DNA of 64,000 bases from Agapanthus africanus. Its lineage: Eukaryota > Streptophyta > Magnoliopsida > Asparagales > Amaryllidaceae. The notes under the pieces are model-generated. The model was given only the letters and a program-made list of their open reading frames with translations, was not told where the DNA came from and made no database searches. Location: assembly GCA_030015575.1 (NCBI GenBank), contig CM057338.1, positions 828,436,353 to 828,500,352 of the forward strand, written 5' to 3'. Below, in pieces: positions 31,963-43,472 of this stretch; within the stretch, counting starts at the first letter, position 1; the number at the start of each line of letters is the position of its first letter. Made by a program: the position numbers and the translations under genes.

Positions 31963-32028
31963 ATTACCGATGATGCGTATGCTCCACATACACTTGCTTT
32001 TCGGCTCATACACATCTTCATCGGTAAT
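31963..32028 (+). other. Conserved LTR hairpin of D
   Basis: ATTACCGATG pairs with CATCGGTAAT. An inner stem GTATG/CATAC lies in the loop. E has the same outer stem at 41213-41278; F has ATTATCGATGATG/CATCATCGATAAT at 55178-55241, a compensated change. Confidence 0.7.
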
Positions 32029-33683
32029 TGCCATGTCACGTACACTTTAGAAAATACTATTTCATTGACATAGATAGCTAACTGATAGTTGCTACATGTT
32101 ATAGCTTTCAAATGTTAGTTTAATTATTGCACAATATCAGATGCATCCATATATTCATTGGTTATGCAGTATTATGAAGATTTATGCCGGTTTTCATTAT
32201 TATTGACATGATGACTTGATGATTTCGGATTCTTCTTGATATTTTCCGGATTTGGAAACCACATGTGAAAGTTTTGTCAACTAATGAATTATTTTAAAGA
32301 GAAAAAAATACGGTTTTCCTTGATATGTTGAGTATTGTCCACCATGATGTTTTCTCGGTTCTGAGATGTTTTCGAGACCCGATTCGAGGAGTTGTATGAA
32401 CCGTCTCGGGTACATGGTGGGCCCAGTATGGTACCCCGGGGTAAGAAGCTCGAGTTGTAGACTATGAGCTCGGCAGGGGCAGACTGCCTACCGGTGATTT
32501 TACCTGGTGCGGCGGATATCCGGAGGATACCGTTCGTGGTCGTGTGATTGATGATATGGACCGATCTGGACTGACAGAGCCCGAGGTATTGAGATATTGA
32601 GATTTGAGACACTGAGATATTGAGATTTGAGATTTATGTTTTGTGTTAATACTTTACACGGATCCTAGGTTGATTTCATTGATGATATCTCGACTTATAT
32701 ACATACAGAAATCTCATTAAATAAAGAAAAATAGTTCTTCGATTCATGATGTACTCTGTTCTCATTATATGCATTTGCACATCATTTTAGTGACATATTG
32801 CTACCTGACATTTGTACATCATATTAGTGACATGTTGTTACCTGAGGCACTGACACGAGTACTTAGTATCACACTTAGGGATATATATTTACCCTTACCA
32901 TTATATTATGCTTCCGGCCATATTATTATTTTGAGGATATTACTGATCGTATGACCCAGGATTGCGTTATACATGCGATTTCTACTGGTAGATGTTTTCT
33001 ACTCACGAGTTGGCAACTTACCCCCGTTGTGCCAAATTTTTTCTTTCAGGTTAGATTTACAGGTTTCATTGGCAGCTTGCTGGCACATAATTTCATTCAG
33101 GGTGATTTTCTTGGTAAGTGGGTTCTTTTGCATCAGGACCACAATTGTGTATTTGTTATTTCAGTTGTATCTAGTAAAACTCCATCAACCAGACTTGTAT
33201 ATTTGATTGAGATAGATGACCAGTGTTTATTCTTTTAACCTTAGAGTCGCGCGCTGTATTATTATGGTTTTCCTCTGGTTTTCTTGATGATGTTGGATTT
33301 TTATCCTGAGTTTTGATCCTCACCTTTCGGCGTTTTGTATTATATTGCATTGTGTGGTTTTGTCCGCCGGTTGACGAAGAGCTAGATCCCGCTTGGGGAT
33401 GCCTTTATTCATTATATGTGTTTTATCAGGTTTTGTACCCGTTTGAGGTCAGCATTTACAAAGGAAATCCTGCTGAAATTTTCAGAAAAGGCTTGAGATT
33501 TTAAAATTGCATACTTCGGCTTATGTTGTTAAACTTCTTGCTTTAAAATTGGTTTTTACTTCACTCTACTGCTTTACTTGGTTTGGATTTCTGGGCTTTG
33601 GCTTACTTAGATTACGAACGCCTCGAGACGTTTCGTAATTTAAGTGCCGGTCATGTTCCGTACTTTTCGGGTCGTGACAAAGT

Positions 33684-33695
33684 TGGTATCAGAGC
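33684..33695 (+). other. Primer-binding site of D (tRNA-iMet)
   Basis: TGGTATCAGAGC, five bases from the LTR end after AAGT. Confidence 0.9.
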
Positions 33696-34402
33696 GTTAG
33701 GTTTTACCTTCTGAGTGTAGGATGACCCTTGGTTGATGGAGTAGGTGACTCAAGTAGAGTGACGTACCGTGTGTATGTTTCGCGGCATACTTACGATACG
33801 ATACTCCGCTTAAGAAGCCTTAGGATGTACATTTCCTTGCACAACATTATATTCATTCCTATGATCTATCCCCTTCAGTACCAGTTTATAGTTTTGTTAC
33901 CACGGTTGTACGGGCGTGGAGAGCTATGGTTAGAGTTGCGTCAGCATGAGCTCGTCATGGATGAGGACTGACCAGGGCGTGATTCCAGGGACATACGATT
34001 TGCATAGATGCGTCGTTTAGTTGTGTTTTCGTGCCATGAGCATTTGACGGATCGCTTCCACGAGATTTCTCGGACGTGCAGATCAGCACCAGAGGATTGG
34101 GCCACTGCTAGAGGCCAGCCAGAATGTGTGACCGTCAAAGCATAAATTATTTTGATGATTGAGGCACTGTTCAGCGTGCAAACGAATGAGCCAGCGACTT
34201 CGGCAAATGAAAAGATTTCGCCCCAGATGTTTGAAGTTAATGCCGCACGAGTTATACTTCGAGATATGATAGAAGATCGCTAGTCACCAAAGATGAAGGA
34301 CTAGGACATGTGATTCATTGCCTACCCCGATGCGGGGTCATCAGATTGATTGATTCCAGCTAGAGACGACTTCATGCTGATACGTTGAGAGTCGATATAG
34401 AT

Positions 34403-34722
34403 GATCGAATGTCAGGAACCCATTTTCTAAGTTTAAAGTATTCGGAAAACAATGCAAGTAATTCTACGGACCCTCTAGAAGAATGAAACCCTAACTCGAC
34501 ATAATGGCCATGGAACGCCGATGAAACCTTAAGGTTTGCGGCAGTTCAGCGGTGCCATTAGTGAGGCTTGGGTTTGCCCTTGTATGGTTGGTCCATAGGT
34601 GCTGTAGCATATATTCGATACTATTAAACTTTACCCAAGATGTTGAGCTCTTGGGGGATTATGGAACCTCGACGAATCGATCGAAAAGTTCGACATCATT
34701 CGGATATCATGTGATGGGATAT
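34403..34722 (+). repeat. Block shared with copia A/H leaders (copy in D)
   Basis: Homologous to 621-943 in A. Clear matches are GATCGAATGTC, TTTAAAGTATTCGGAAAA, CCCTCTAGAAGAATGAAACC and GTGAGGCTTGGGTTTGCCC. One frame through 34552-34719 is open in A, D and F, but with no common ATG. Confidence 0.85.
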
Positions 34723-35463
34723 ATTGCTTGGGAGACTCCAGATACGAGTATAGCCGTTGGAGTGCAGTCTATGCAGCCACGAGGAGACGAGTCCGAATCA
34801 GTCGACATTGGAGAAAAGTGGAGTAAGAGGATCGTACGAGATCGTGACGAGAGGACGTTCCACTCCGCTGACATCACAGATGTGATACGCATGCAGAGGC
34901 ATTGTAAATGGATATATCTTCCAGGAGGAGTCGTGATGAGTATGCAGCCGTTCCGGAACAAGAAAGAGATATAGTAAAAGATGATAGCCTCCGTACAGTT
35001 CGGCATAGGCAAGATCGGAAGAGACCCTGAACAGGTTCTTTCCAGGACACTGCTGCAATGAGATTTGCACCGAGGATCAGATGTGTGACGTATATTCAGA
35101 GGACCAGAGGCCGACACCAGAGACGTGCTGCTTGATGAGTGGTCATGCTAATTGGCCGTGAGAGGACCAGAAGAGTACTAGAGCGGATCGTTTCCGTTAG
35201 TACACCGGACCGGGCCGACGAGCCGATAGATTGCGAGATCGGTAATCCACAGAGAAATGAGGACCCAGAGACAGAAGACGCCAGACCGTGAGCAGGAGGT
35301 AGCGGATGTTCTTGCTCTGCTAGTTTTGAACGTACCGACACTTTTCGACATTGTAGGAGGCGTACCTTAGTGTCTTTCGTTGCGATTTGCGTTATGATCT
35401 GAGTATCACGCTTTTATCGCTTGGATTTGAGTTTTGATGATTGGGCTTTATGGTATTGTTTTC

Positions 35464-36185
35464 GTGCATCATGGCTGCACCTATTGGGTATTTACGTTTT
35501 TGTGCGTAGTTATTGCACTTGAGATATGTTTTTGTACACCGTTGTGTTGATTTATGATTTGTGCGTATTTATTGCACTTGATATGAGATTTGGTTTTGTG
35601 CGCTCCGGATGCACTCGCTTGGGACTTCCATTCGTGCATGTTAGTTGCACTGGATTGAGATTTTGTGCACCACAGTTGCACTTGATTTTGATTTGATATC
35701 ATCCGAGATGTTGATGTTGATTTCATGCCTATGGTATGCATATGATTTGACTTATGCTTTCGGCGTAGTTTTCATGCACTTTTAGTATTTTGATTTGCAT
35801 TTGTGCACGCTGATGCACATGATTGTGATATTATATACCACGGTATACCTGATTTGGATTTTGCGCATGTTCGACGCTTGATATTAGATTTCGTGATTTC
35901 GTGCATGTTGGATGCACATGATTTAGAATTTATTCATACATGATGGATGCACCCGATTTGGATTTTCGAGCATGTTGGGCGCATGATATGAGATGCGATT
36001 TTGGTGCATGCCAGATACACTAAATCGAGATTCTTTGTGCATATCAGATGCACCTGATAATTGCTGTCAGGCACACCGTTGCCTCTGACAGGTGTTTCGT
36101 GCACACCCGTTGCACTTAGATGTTATTCTGTGCACATGTATGGCACATTTATGGATTTCGATTTTTCCGTGTGCACCAGACGCAC
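35464..36185 (+). repeat. Array of small hairpins in core of D
   Basis: About 20 units average 36 bp each. A typical unit is GTGCA, 6-8 nt loop, TGCAC, within a frame such as GATTTCGTGCATG..GATG. Good units begin at 35464, 35598, 35634, 35665, 35803, 35901, 36037, 36099, 36130 and 36171. Variant units keep pairing with other bases: ATGCC/GGTAT at 35725, TATAC/GTATA at 35834, CTGTCAG/CTGACAG at 36064. F has a collinear array. Confidence 0.8.
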
Positions 36186-36830
36186 GCGACATTCTTATGC
36201 ACATTTTGGGATTGATTTTTTTATGGAGCAGTACGTTTTGATGATATTTACTAATTGTTTCGTACTGAGCAGGACTAGTCCGAGGACAGTCTGAATATAT
36301 TTTGCATGCATTGATAGTTATCGAAGGGAATTCCAAAAAGGGAGCTATAGTCTCAGTATTTTTCTACGTGTCTGATATGATACGAAACGTTTAAAACAAA
36401 GAAACCCTTCTAAATAGTTTTCAAAACGGCGGTACGTGCATATTAAACAAAGGATATATATAGAGAGAGTTATTTTCTTATAATAGACGTCCGCCACTGT
36501 GCCGAGATACGTGCATCGCAGAACAACATGAAAAAGTTTGGCAGGCATATCTTTCTGATGTTTTAATGATGCTTACATGTATAGTTTTGATGCATATTAT
36601 ATTGGTTTTCATATTGGATTTGACATTGGTGTCTTCACCATGACTCCGATGATTGCGGGATGCTTGACGGAGTTTTGATTTTGAGTTATCTGCTCATTCT
36701 TCATGCGCATGCATTGTGTTATGATGCGTTTTATGTATTGCTGATTTCGGAGCTCCGACGACTTGATCTTTTTACTGAAATGTTTTAGTATTGAGGGGTT
36801 TAAATTTAAATTCGGGGACCGAATTTTTTT

Positions 36831-36843
36831 AATGGGGGAAGAT
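36831..36843 (+). other. Polypurine tract of D
   Basis: AATGGGGGAAGAT lies directly before the 3' LTR. Confidence 0.85.
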
Positions 36844-38031
36844 TGTAACATTTCAGAAAATATAAAATATTATTTTTGGAATTTGATATTAAAATAATAT
36901 ATTTTCCGAAAACTGCCCGATTTGCGAAATCGTGGTTTTCGAAAAAGGGTATAAATATATACCTATAATTATGAAATAAATGAAAATTAAAATGATTTAT
37001 TCGTTTAAAAATATATTTAAAGGATTTGGCATTTTTAAAATTTATTATATGGAGTTATGATAAAAACCCGATTAGTGCACTGCTAATCGCGATTAAGCCA
37101 AATTCGTGTTTCTACAGTTTTCATGGCTAGTGCACCATGACATGTTACATGTTGTTTCATTTCATTTGTGTTATGTATTTGGTTTTATTGTGGTGAGAAA
37201 GAAAAAGAATGGAAAAAGGGTGTAATGACAACTTGAGGAGAGAGAAAAGGGGACATAATCATGATAGAAGACCATGCTTGAGAGAGAGAGGGGGGTGCTG
37301 CCTCATTGTTCCTCCACCATTTTTTTTATTATTCATCCTCCATCTTCTACCTTCATTGACCCATATCAAAATATTCACCAAAACCCCATACCCATTTCTT
37401 TAAAAACATGCACAACCTCAAGGGAAGCACATTGGACCAAGCAAAATGAGATTTTGACAACTTTGGGGAGTTAGGGCTGTCTTGAGTGGCCTAAAGGAGG
37501 TATAAATTCTTCCATTTAGTTTAGTTTTAGATTTCTTGTATTCTAGATTAGTTTAGAATGTGTTTGGTTAGGGTATGTGGTGTTTAGAAAATTCAAGAGA
37601 AGGGTTTAAGGATTTTGGGGAATTAGTGATGTGTGGTAGCTGTACAAGACCCTAGGGATCAAATTAGAGATCTGGAACTGAGTTTAGAACAGAGAATACA
37701 AACTTTAGAATTGATCCATGTCGGTTTTTTGAGTATTTGGGGTGTGCAGAGAAATCTGGAGTAACCCGGATACACTAAAAATTATTTAGCGAATACTGGG
37801 AGTCGTGCAGGCAACCTGGAGTATACCCTGAAGACCCAAGCCCCTAACCTAAAGCCCAGGCCGCAGATTTATTCCATCTGGCCGCAAATTGTGGCCAGGG
37901 TGGGTTGGAATTGATTCGTATTTGTTCTGTGGTCCCTTGAGCTGTAAACTAGACCCTCCATATGTACAGAATTGACCAATTTGGCCTAGGGTAAAATCTG
38001 AGACCATTTCCTTGTGTTGCTGTTTTGATTC
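36844..38031 (+). repeat. 3' LTR of D, first part
   Basis: It matches 29446-30644 and breaks off at GATTC where E begins. The rest should follow E to the right of the window. Confidence 0.93.
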
Positions 38032-38493
38032 TGTAATATTTCAAAAAAATAAAATATTATTTTTGGGAAATTTCATATTTTAATATTAATTTTTAATGAA
38101 TATTTTAATAGTCGGTATAATTAAATACCGATAAATGGTTAAAATTCTGGAGAAAATTAAAGAAATTCTAAATTTGGGCATTTTGTGGAAATTTCACAAT
38201 TTTTATGATGGATTATATGTTATTTTGGTGTTAATCGCGATTAAAAATCACTAAGTGGATTTTTGGCTTTTTGTGCAAAAATGTGCACATGACATTGTCT
38301 ACACTTGTTACACTTGTTTCATGTTTTGGACTCATGGTGGCCTAGGGTTGGACCATGACCTTGGTGGGTTGGACCAATTGGTTAGGTTAGTGGGGTTACT
38401 TAAGGGTTTTAGCTTGGTTAAGGATGATTAGGGTTAGGTTGACTTGTGTAGGAGAGTGTGAGCCATGAATGGCTTGAGGGTGCTAACATGGTT

Positions 38494-38495
<2 letters not shown>

Positions 38496-38524
<29 letters not shown>
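38496..38524. repeat. (AG)n microsatellite
   Basis: About 14 AG units in E's LTR. D has a GA-rich but non-repetitive tract here. Confidence 0.93.
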
Positions 38525-38528
<4 letters not shown>

Positions 38529-38559
38529 TGGCTAGAGTGTGCATGGTCCCACTCAATCT

Positions 38560-39220
38560 TCATTATTCCTTGTGTCTTTCATACTACCTCTCACACTCAC
38601 ACATTACACCATACCCCCATTATACATCAACTACATCAGCACACATACCAGCCCCTAACCCCTTAGCCAGTACCTACATCCCCCCATCAGCTGAAACAAA
38701 CCATCAGCCCCTACAACAGCCCCCAAATGCTTCAACTGCAGCCACCAAACTGCTGCAATAGCAGCCCATTACATCAGCATCAGCAACATCATCATTTGCT
38801 GCAACAGCAGCTGATACATCAACTTCAGCCCCCTTTTTATCACTTCAGCCCCCTTTATCACCCCATTAGCCCCCATATCAACTCATCCTTATGCTGGAAC
38901 CATACATCAGCAGCATCCCTTCAACACAACATCAGTTTCAGCCAGGAAAAACATCAGCTCAGCACACTTCAAACACAACTTCAACCCCAATTCTGCATCA
39001 GCTGAACTACTCCATTCAAAACAAACCCATACCATCCTCATCACACAACACCACACCCCAAACACACAAAAATATACCCTCCCATAGCCACAAACTCCTG
39101 CTGCTGCAACTTCATGCCATAAGACAATTCCAAGCAGCAGCGGCGGCTTTGCGATTTCAGCCAGAGCAGCAACTTGAAATGCTACAGGACACTTCAGCAC
39201 CCCTCCTCCTTCCTTCATCC
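38560..39220 (+). repeat. G-poor C/A-rich low-complexity block in LTR of E
   Basis: The + strand is strongly depleted in G and full of CATCAGC, CTTCAGCC and CAACA words. Stop codons are rare in all three frames (open at 38465-38761, 38727-39005 and 38891-39295; one would be rich in Gln and His), which follows from the composition. D and F have no equivalent of this length. Confidence 0.7.
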
Positions 39221-41212
39221 TCTCTTCTCCTACATCCTAGGACACTCTTGAGGTATAATCTTGCAACCCAACTCCTTTTGTCAAGTTATGGTTAGTTAAA
39301 ACTGAAAGTTACTGTTATATCCATAATCTAGTGCTAGTTTAGGGATTTTGAGTAAGATGTGGCCAAGAGATGGTTTTGAATGTTAGTATAGTCTTATTAG
39401 GTATACTTGAGGCCGTTGTGACCAAGATTTGTTCCAGATTTCACAAGAATACCAGATTGGTTATACTTGGCGTAATTCAGCATTTTTGTCGACTTTGTGG
39501 CTTTCTGGAAACTGCTATCAATCCGGACCTCCTAAAATAAAATTGACTTGGCAGTGAGACGTGCAGGTAGATAGGAACCATTACCCAAAACCCTAGCCCC
39601 AACCACCATTTTTGGGCCGCCAATTTATTCCTTCTGGCCGCAATTTGTGGCCAGACCAGGGTGGAACCTCCTCGTTTTGCGTGCACAGCTCTATTTCATG
39701 TAAACTTGACCCCCTGTATGTCTAGTTTTGACTGTTTCCAGTTAGGGTAAAATCTGGGTTCATTTTCATGAGTTGGCGTAAGTTTTACGACGTGTTTCAT
39801 ATGGATTTTTGGTATTCGATGATTCGTATCTGTCGGGTGGCGTTTGGACGTCAACGACAATGGATATTGGCTGCGTTTGCACACAAGGTCACAAGTTTTT
39901 ACCTATGGGCGTAGTGTGCACCATTTTGGTTTCCGACATGGTATTCATGAGTTTTAGCGTGTGATATCCTTGTAGGTACCCCATGTGGCGTCGAGGCGTT
40001 GGAGATGCAAACGGCGACATCGGCACCGGCACACATAACTAGGTGAGTAGATTTATATCTACGGGGAGAAGTCGGGTGGATGGCGTATAGCACCCCCGCA
40101 GTCCGTGGTGATGTATACGGATGCGTATACACACCAACAATTTACTATATGTTGTTGGGATTATTATTGATGTTTAAATGGATATTGGTATGTTGGATTG
40201 GTGAAAGATTACAAAACCCTAGGGTAGTGGGTGCACTACACATACATATTCACACATACGTACTTGCATACATCCTTATTACATATGTGGTTATGGGATT
40301 CTTATAGATATGTGTCCACATAGGTATGGGACTACGTGTTCACATACAGATTTGAGGATGATACTTGGGATTTAGATGAGTTGATGAGAGTTGATATGAG
40401 ATTATGATGTCGGTGATTGGCAGGATTCGTACTTGATATACGTCCTGATATGATAGCGGGTCTTGATGACGATGCCATATGCATAGTGAAACATATATTT
40501 TAGATGATCGACATGTGATTATGATACGAGATAGGATGTGATATGATATGATATGATAGGATATTTGTGATAGGCCGCCTTGGGCGATGTATACTCCTTG
40601 AGATGGCATGTGCTGATGATATCGTTTTTGCTAGAGGCTGTCAATCGGAAGCCGGATTATGATTATATTGATGATTTATGAGGATAATATCGATTTATAC
40701 TGAACTGTCGATCAGTAGTCAGATCTTGATCATAGTAATGATATTAGCATTGTACTAGACATAGGTCAGTACCCAGACAATGATATTTGATAAAGAAAAT
40801 ACCAGATGAATCATATGACGAATGTGATATTGACCCGTACCCAGATTGGGGATGCCGTACGACGGATTTACGTACGAGCTATAAATTGATGTTTGATCCG
40901 CACTCTTGATTTGGGAATAACTGATTATAGAGATATGTTATCGGATATGATATTATCGAGGCGGGATCACCGACTATATATATAGGTATTTATATGTATC
41001 GACTCAGAGGTTAGGCGGTTTCCCTTACCTACTGTTAGCTTTAGCTCAGCCTTGTAGTGGTATAGCTATATGACTTTTATGACCTTAGATGCAGTTTAGC
41101 GATCATGGTGTTCAGTATTTCAGCTCCCGCATATTATTATTGTTGCTCTGCATCGCATACTGTTATGATTCATATTTCATTATTGATATCCTGCTGTTAG
41201 GACACCAGCACC

Positions 41213-41278
41213 ATTACCGATGATGCGTATGTACCACGTACACTTATTTACCGGCTCACACACATCTTCATCGGTAAT
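41213..41278 (+). other. Conserved LTR hairpin of E
   Basis: ATTACCGATG pairs with CATCGGTAAT as in D; the inner stem is GTATG/CGTAC with one G-U pair. Confidence 0.65.
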
Positions 41279-42703
41279 TGCCATGTTACGAACACTTAGA
41301 AAATATTATTGCTTGATTTAGCTTGCTAGCTAGTAGTGACATGATATTAGTATGCTTGCTTTATATGTTAACTTGACATTGTAGCTACCACTTGTCACTT
41401 CATGCATACTGTTATTCATTATATGCTGCATTCATGGATTCTCATGCTTATATTCGTGATTTCACATACTATTGATGATTTGGATTCGGGTTTCCATGAG
41501 ATTTTCTGGATTTGGAGGAAAACCGCAAAACATATATATAAACTGCTTTCTCTTTTTAATAAAAATGCGGTTTTCCCATGATGTATGAGTCGTCCACCAT
41601 GAGTTTTGCTGATGGATTTCAAGACCCGATTCGAGGAGGCGGATGAACCGTTTCGGGTACATGGTGGGCCCGGTGCGGTACCCCGGGGCAAGAAGATCGC
41701 AGGAGATGGCGTTGAGCCTGGCAGGGGAGCACGACCGACCGGTGATATTACCCGACACGTCGGATATCCGGAGGATACCGTCGTAGTCATGAGATGGATG
41801 GTAGGGGCCGATCTAGACTGACGGCGCCCTGAATATTATGATTTAGACATTGAGATTTGAGATATTGAGGTACAGAGATTGTGATACAGAGATATCGAGA
41901 TATTGAGATTTATGTTTTGTGCCGATGCTAGGCACTGTTTTATGCTGATTTCATTGTGATACCTCATTTTAAACATACAGAAATCTCACAAATTTATGAA
42001 AGCGGATTTATTCAGTACATGCATTATGTTTCATGCATTCATACATCATGCATATGATATATTGCCACCTGATGCACTGGCACAAACACATGGGTTTACA
42101 CTTGGGTTAGATATTTACACTAGCCATGGTTAGAGATTGCTGGTTATATATTTGAGAATTATATATATTGATCGTATGACCTAGGATTGCGTCATACATG
42201 CGATTTCTGTTTGTAGATCTTTTTCTACTCACGAGTTGGCAACTCACCCCCGTTATGCCCCAGTTCTTGCAGGTGTTGCCATACGGGTTGCATTACGGCT
42301 TTGCGGGCACAGTTTCATTCAGGTGACTTGCTAGTAGGTGGGTTATTTGTATCATACCCATCATTATACATTGTATATTATATTCAGTTGTATCTAGAAG
42401 TTCCATCAACCAAACATGTACTTATTTGAGATAGAGACCAGTGATGTTTATTCTTTCGACCTTAGAGTTGTGAGTTATATTTCTCTGGGTTTCTTGCTGT
42501 TGAGTTTCCTTTTCTGTTGTGATCCTCGCCTTTAGGCGTTGTATATTATGTTGCATACAGGTTGTTTTGATATGGTTCTTCCTACACTCTACTACTTCTC
42601 TTGGTTTGGATTTCTGGGTTCGGCTTACTTAGCTTACGTACGCCTTGAGACGTTCGTAGTCTAAGTGCCGGTCATGCTCCGTGCTTTCGGGTCGTGACAA
42701 AGT

Positions 42704-42710
42704 TGGTATC
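42704..42710 (+). other. First half of E primer-binding site, split by F
   Basis: TGGTATC; the site is completed by AGAGC at 56867. F's target duplication GTATC (42706-42710) is made of primer-binding-site bases, so E can no longer prime normally. Confidence 0.92.
42706..42710. repeat. Target-site duplication of F, left copy
   Basis: GTATC directly before F's TGTAACGTC; repeated at 56862-56866 directly after F's final TGACA. Confidence 0.95.
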
Positions 42711-43472
42711 TGTAACGTCTTCAAAATAATAAAATATGATTTTTGGGAAATTTTATAATTTAATATTATTTTAATGAATATTTTAATATTCTGGTATAAT
42801 TAAATACAGATAAATGGGGAAAAATTATGGAAAATTCTAAAATAAGGTATTTTAAGGAATTGCCTCGTTTTCTGTGCATGCCCCCATTTCCTCTAGTTTT
42901 GACCCTGAGTATGTCTAGTTTTGACTGATTCCATCTAGGGTGAAATCTGGGTTGATTTTCCTATGTTGGTGTATAATTTGGGACTTGTTTTAGCATGGAT
43001 TTTGGTATTTGGTGATTTATTCCTGTCGGGTGGCGTTTGGACGTCAACGACAAGTGGATTTTGATTGTGTTTACATGCGAGTCGATAGGTTTTTACCTAT
43101 GCGGGTAGCGTGTGCTATTTTGGTTTCCGATGTGATTTTCATGTGCTTTAGCATTGTGATATACTTGTAGGTACCCCGCGTGATGTTGAGGAAAAGGAGG
43201 TGAAGATAGCGACATCGGCTTTGGCACACGAGAAGCAATGTGAGTAGATTTATATCTACGGGGAGAAGTCGGGTGGATGGCGTATAGCACCCCCGCAGTC
43301 CGTGGTGATGTATACGAATACGTATACACACGAATATTTATTATGTGTTGTTTAGGGTTATTGATGGTAATAATGATATTTTGATGATAAGAATATATTG
43401 GTTTAGTATAGTGCGAACCCTAGAGTAGTGGATGCACTCACACATACATTTACACACATTCTTGCATTCATT
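42711..43472 (+). repeat. 5' LTR of F, first part
   Basis: It matches 53615-54374 with about four differences, then stops abruptly at G. Confidence 0.94.

Larger units (their letters stand above)
29446..33679 (+). repeat. 5' LTR of D
   Basis: It begins TGTAACATTTCAG and ends GGGTCGTGACA. It contains a (TTC)n run at about 29918-29941, an (AT)n run at 31611-31656, a conserved block near 30917-30970 (GTAGATTATATCTAC then GGCGTATAGCACCCCCGC), a conserved hairpin at 31963-32028 and the end block CACGAGTTGGCAACT.. near 33004. TATAAATATATACC at 29557 is a possible TATA but lies too near the LTR start to be convincing. No gene seen. Confidence 0.93.
33680..36843 (+). other. Non-coding core of D
   Basis: From the primer-binding site to the purine tract I recognise no gag, protease, RT or integrase. 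The core aligns with that of F along most of its length and with the first 1.6 kb of E's. Parts are the conserved start (GTTAGGTTTTACCTT .. GTAGGATGACCC), the shared block at 34403-34722, a stretch around 34850-35340 conserved in D, E and F (TTCCACTCCGCTGACATCA), and a hairpin array. Confidence 0.85.
29446..38031 (+). mobile_element. LARD-like non-autonomous LTR retrotransposon D
   Basis: A 4234 bp 5' LTR, tRNA-Met primer-binding site, 3164 bp core without gag or pol, purine tract and the first 1188 bp of a 3' LTR. The LTR is then broken by E and its rest lies beyond the window. Size and lack of coding fit the class known as large retrotransposon derivatives. LTR ends TGTAAC..GTGACA and the spacer AAGT before the PBS resemble Ty3/gypsy Tekay/Del elements, which is recall and not tested. 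LTR divergence in the shared part is about 3% by eye. Confidence 0.88.
38032..42699 (+). repeat. 5' LTR of E
   Basis: It begins TGTAATATTTC and ends GGGTCGTGACA. It shares with D and F the blocks at 40041-40100, 41213-41278 and 41625-41770 and the end block near 42229. A (GA)n run at 38496-38524 is followed by a C/A-rich block that D lacks. No credible gene, although three overlapping frames are open in the low-complexity block. Confidence 0.92.

Noticed and set aside
34552..34974. 140-codon frame in core of D as a possible novel gene
   Set aside because: Starts at GTG, its second half is not open in F or E, and no domain is recognised; kept only as a low-interest finding for its first part.
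35464..36185. Regular short palindromic units resembling a CRISPR array
   Set aside because: Units are not exact repeats with unique spacers, the stems vary, and the context is a plant retroelement core.
38727..39005. Gln/His-rich open frame in LTR of E
   Set aside because: All three frames are open because the strand is G-poor; no conserved domain and no counterpart in D or F.
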